From the NCBI RefSeq assembly GCF_900103975.1, contig NZ_FNIR01000011.1, positions 1 to 64,000 of the forward strand: a stretch of 64,000 nt of DNA, given 5' to 3'. This stretch comes from Klenkia soli (GTDB lineage: Bacteria; Actinomycetota; Actinomycetes; Mycobacteriales; Geodermatophilaceae). The notes under the pieces were generated by a model that saw only the letters and a list, made by a program, of their open reading frames with translations, had not been told where the DNA came from and made no database searches. Positions 63,753 through 64,000 of this stretch are shown in pieces (the stretch's first letter is position 1; the number at the start of each line of letters is the position of its first letter). The position numbers were made by a program, and so were the translations under genes.

Positions 63753-63768
63753 CCCGGGCGCCGCCGGG
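63753..63768. terminator. Short stem-loop between convergent genes
   Basis: CCCGG and CCGGG arms around GCGCCG, immediately after the YkoC stop and just before the opposing stop at 63770. Weak bidirectional terminator candidate. Confidence 0.35.
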
Positions 63769-63769
63769 A

Positions 63770-64000
63770 TCAGCCCTTCTTCTGGGCGGTCTCCACGCTG
63801 ATCAGCCCCAGCAGCAGCGACCAGCCCAGGGCGATGCCCAGCAGCAGGTCGGGCACCTCGCCCAGCAGCAGCCCGATGACCAGCGGCACCGTGCCCAGGA
63901 CGCCGAGGTCCAGACCCCGGACGAGGGTCACGCCCACGCCGGTGGGCACGGCGCCCATCGGGGAGGAGAGCACGGGTCCGGACCAGTCCAGCTCGGGCCG
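63770..64000 (-). CDS. Hypothetical membrane protein, C-terminal part (cut by window edge)
   Basis: The minus strand is open from the right edge to 63770. The readable part (at least 67 residues after a possible GTG at 63973, with the frame continuing upstream) has two hydrophobic segments (LGVLGTVPLVIGLLLG and LLLGIALGWSLLLGLISV) and a basic end (QKKG). The start may lie outside the window. Family not recognised. Confidence 0.5.
   Translation of the reverse strand, partial: RPELDWSGPVLSSPMGAVPTGVGVTLVRGLDLGVLGTVPLVIGLLLGEVPDLLLGIALGWSLLLGLISVETAQKKG

Overview
The window is 64 kb of very GC-rich DNA. Start codons are often GTG, neighbouring genes are joined by 4-nt ATGA or GTGA stop/start overlaps, and several features are typical of actinobacteria: an alanine dehydrogenase with an Lrp partner, a chaplin-like LAxTG protein, a DtxR/IdeR-like iron box, a YkoEDC-type ECF transporter behind a TPP riboswitch, and DUF559 and vapBC genes. 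A soil or rock-dwelling filamentous or coccoid actinobacterium, possibly of the Geodermatophilaceae, fits best. This is inference from style and gene content; there is no rRNA or other taxonomic marker in the window.

Layout. 1-1.1 kb: the tail of an IS481-type transposase abuts a frameshifted benE remnant, an eroded insertion scar. 1.1-8.4 kb (minus): an oligopeptide-type ABC transporter with a permease-ATPase-ATPase fusion, followed by two alpha/beta hydrolases, divergent from a LacI regulator with tandem operator-like repeats. 9.6-13.8 kb (plus): a NodB-like protein and a sugar ABC importer without its own ATPase. 13.8-21 kb: an orphan YcaO protein, the Lrp/alanine dehydrogenase pair, an aquaporin with a coupled small membrane protein, MarR with an NmrA-like protein, and a MEDS-HATPase regulator. 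21.2-26.3 kb: malate synthase and a DUF6986 lyase-like gene divergent from a urate degradation cluster (uraD, uraH, a DUF1348 gene and uricase). Glyoxylate from purines could enter central metabolism here. 26.3-30.5 kb: vapBC, then a LacI-controlled pseudouridine catabolism operon with a phosphoribosyltransferase.

30.5-45.3 kb is mostly housekeeping and accessory metabolism: an RlmG-like methyltransferase, MsrA, a GGDEF-EAL protein, the FAD oxidoreductase/DUF1365/cyclopropane synthase trio, a pyruvoyl-dependent arginine decarboxylase coupled to a GNAT-like protein, an MFS exporter with AraC, and an iron-siderophore binding lipoprotein. 47.5-52.3 kb is an N-acetylglucosamine locus: a split PTS (EIIC on one strand, EIIB and EIIA on the other), nagA, nagB and a DasR/NagR-type GntR, with a dre-like operator in the divergent region. 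52.4-55.0 kb holds a DUF559 gene and an ACC deaminase with its GntR regulator. 58.9-64 kb holds a thioesterase, a GNAT protein, a FabG-like SDR, and the TPP riboswitch with an ECF vitamin transporter.

The most unusual part is a pair of paralogous two-gene loci at 45.4-47.4 kb and 55.2-58.8 kb. Each has a secreted Ala-Pro-Val repeat protein ending in PSFSPD, followed by a secreted repeat protein with a related signal peptide. In the first locus the second protein carries six chaplin-like repeats and a LAYTG sorting signal. In the second it is a 783-residue Gly/Asn/Ser repeat protein. Together they look like an undescribed cell-surface system.
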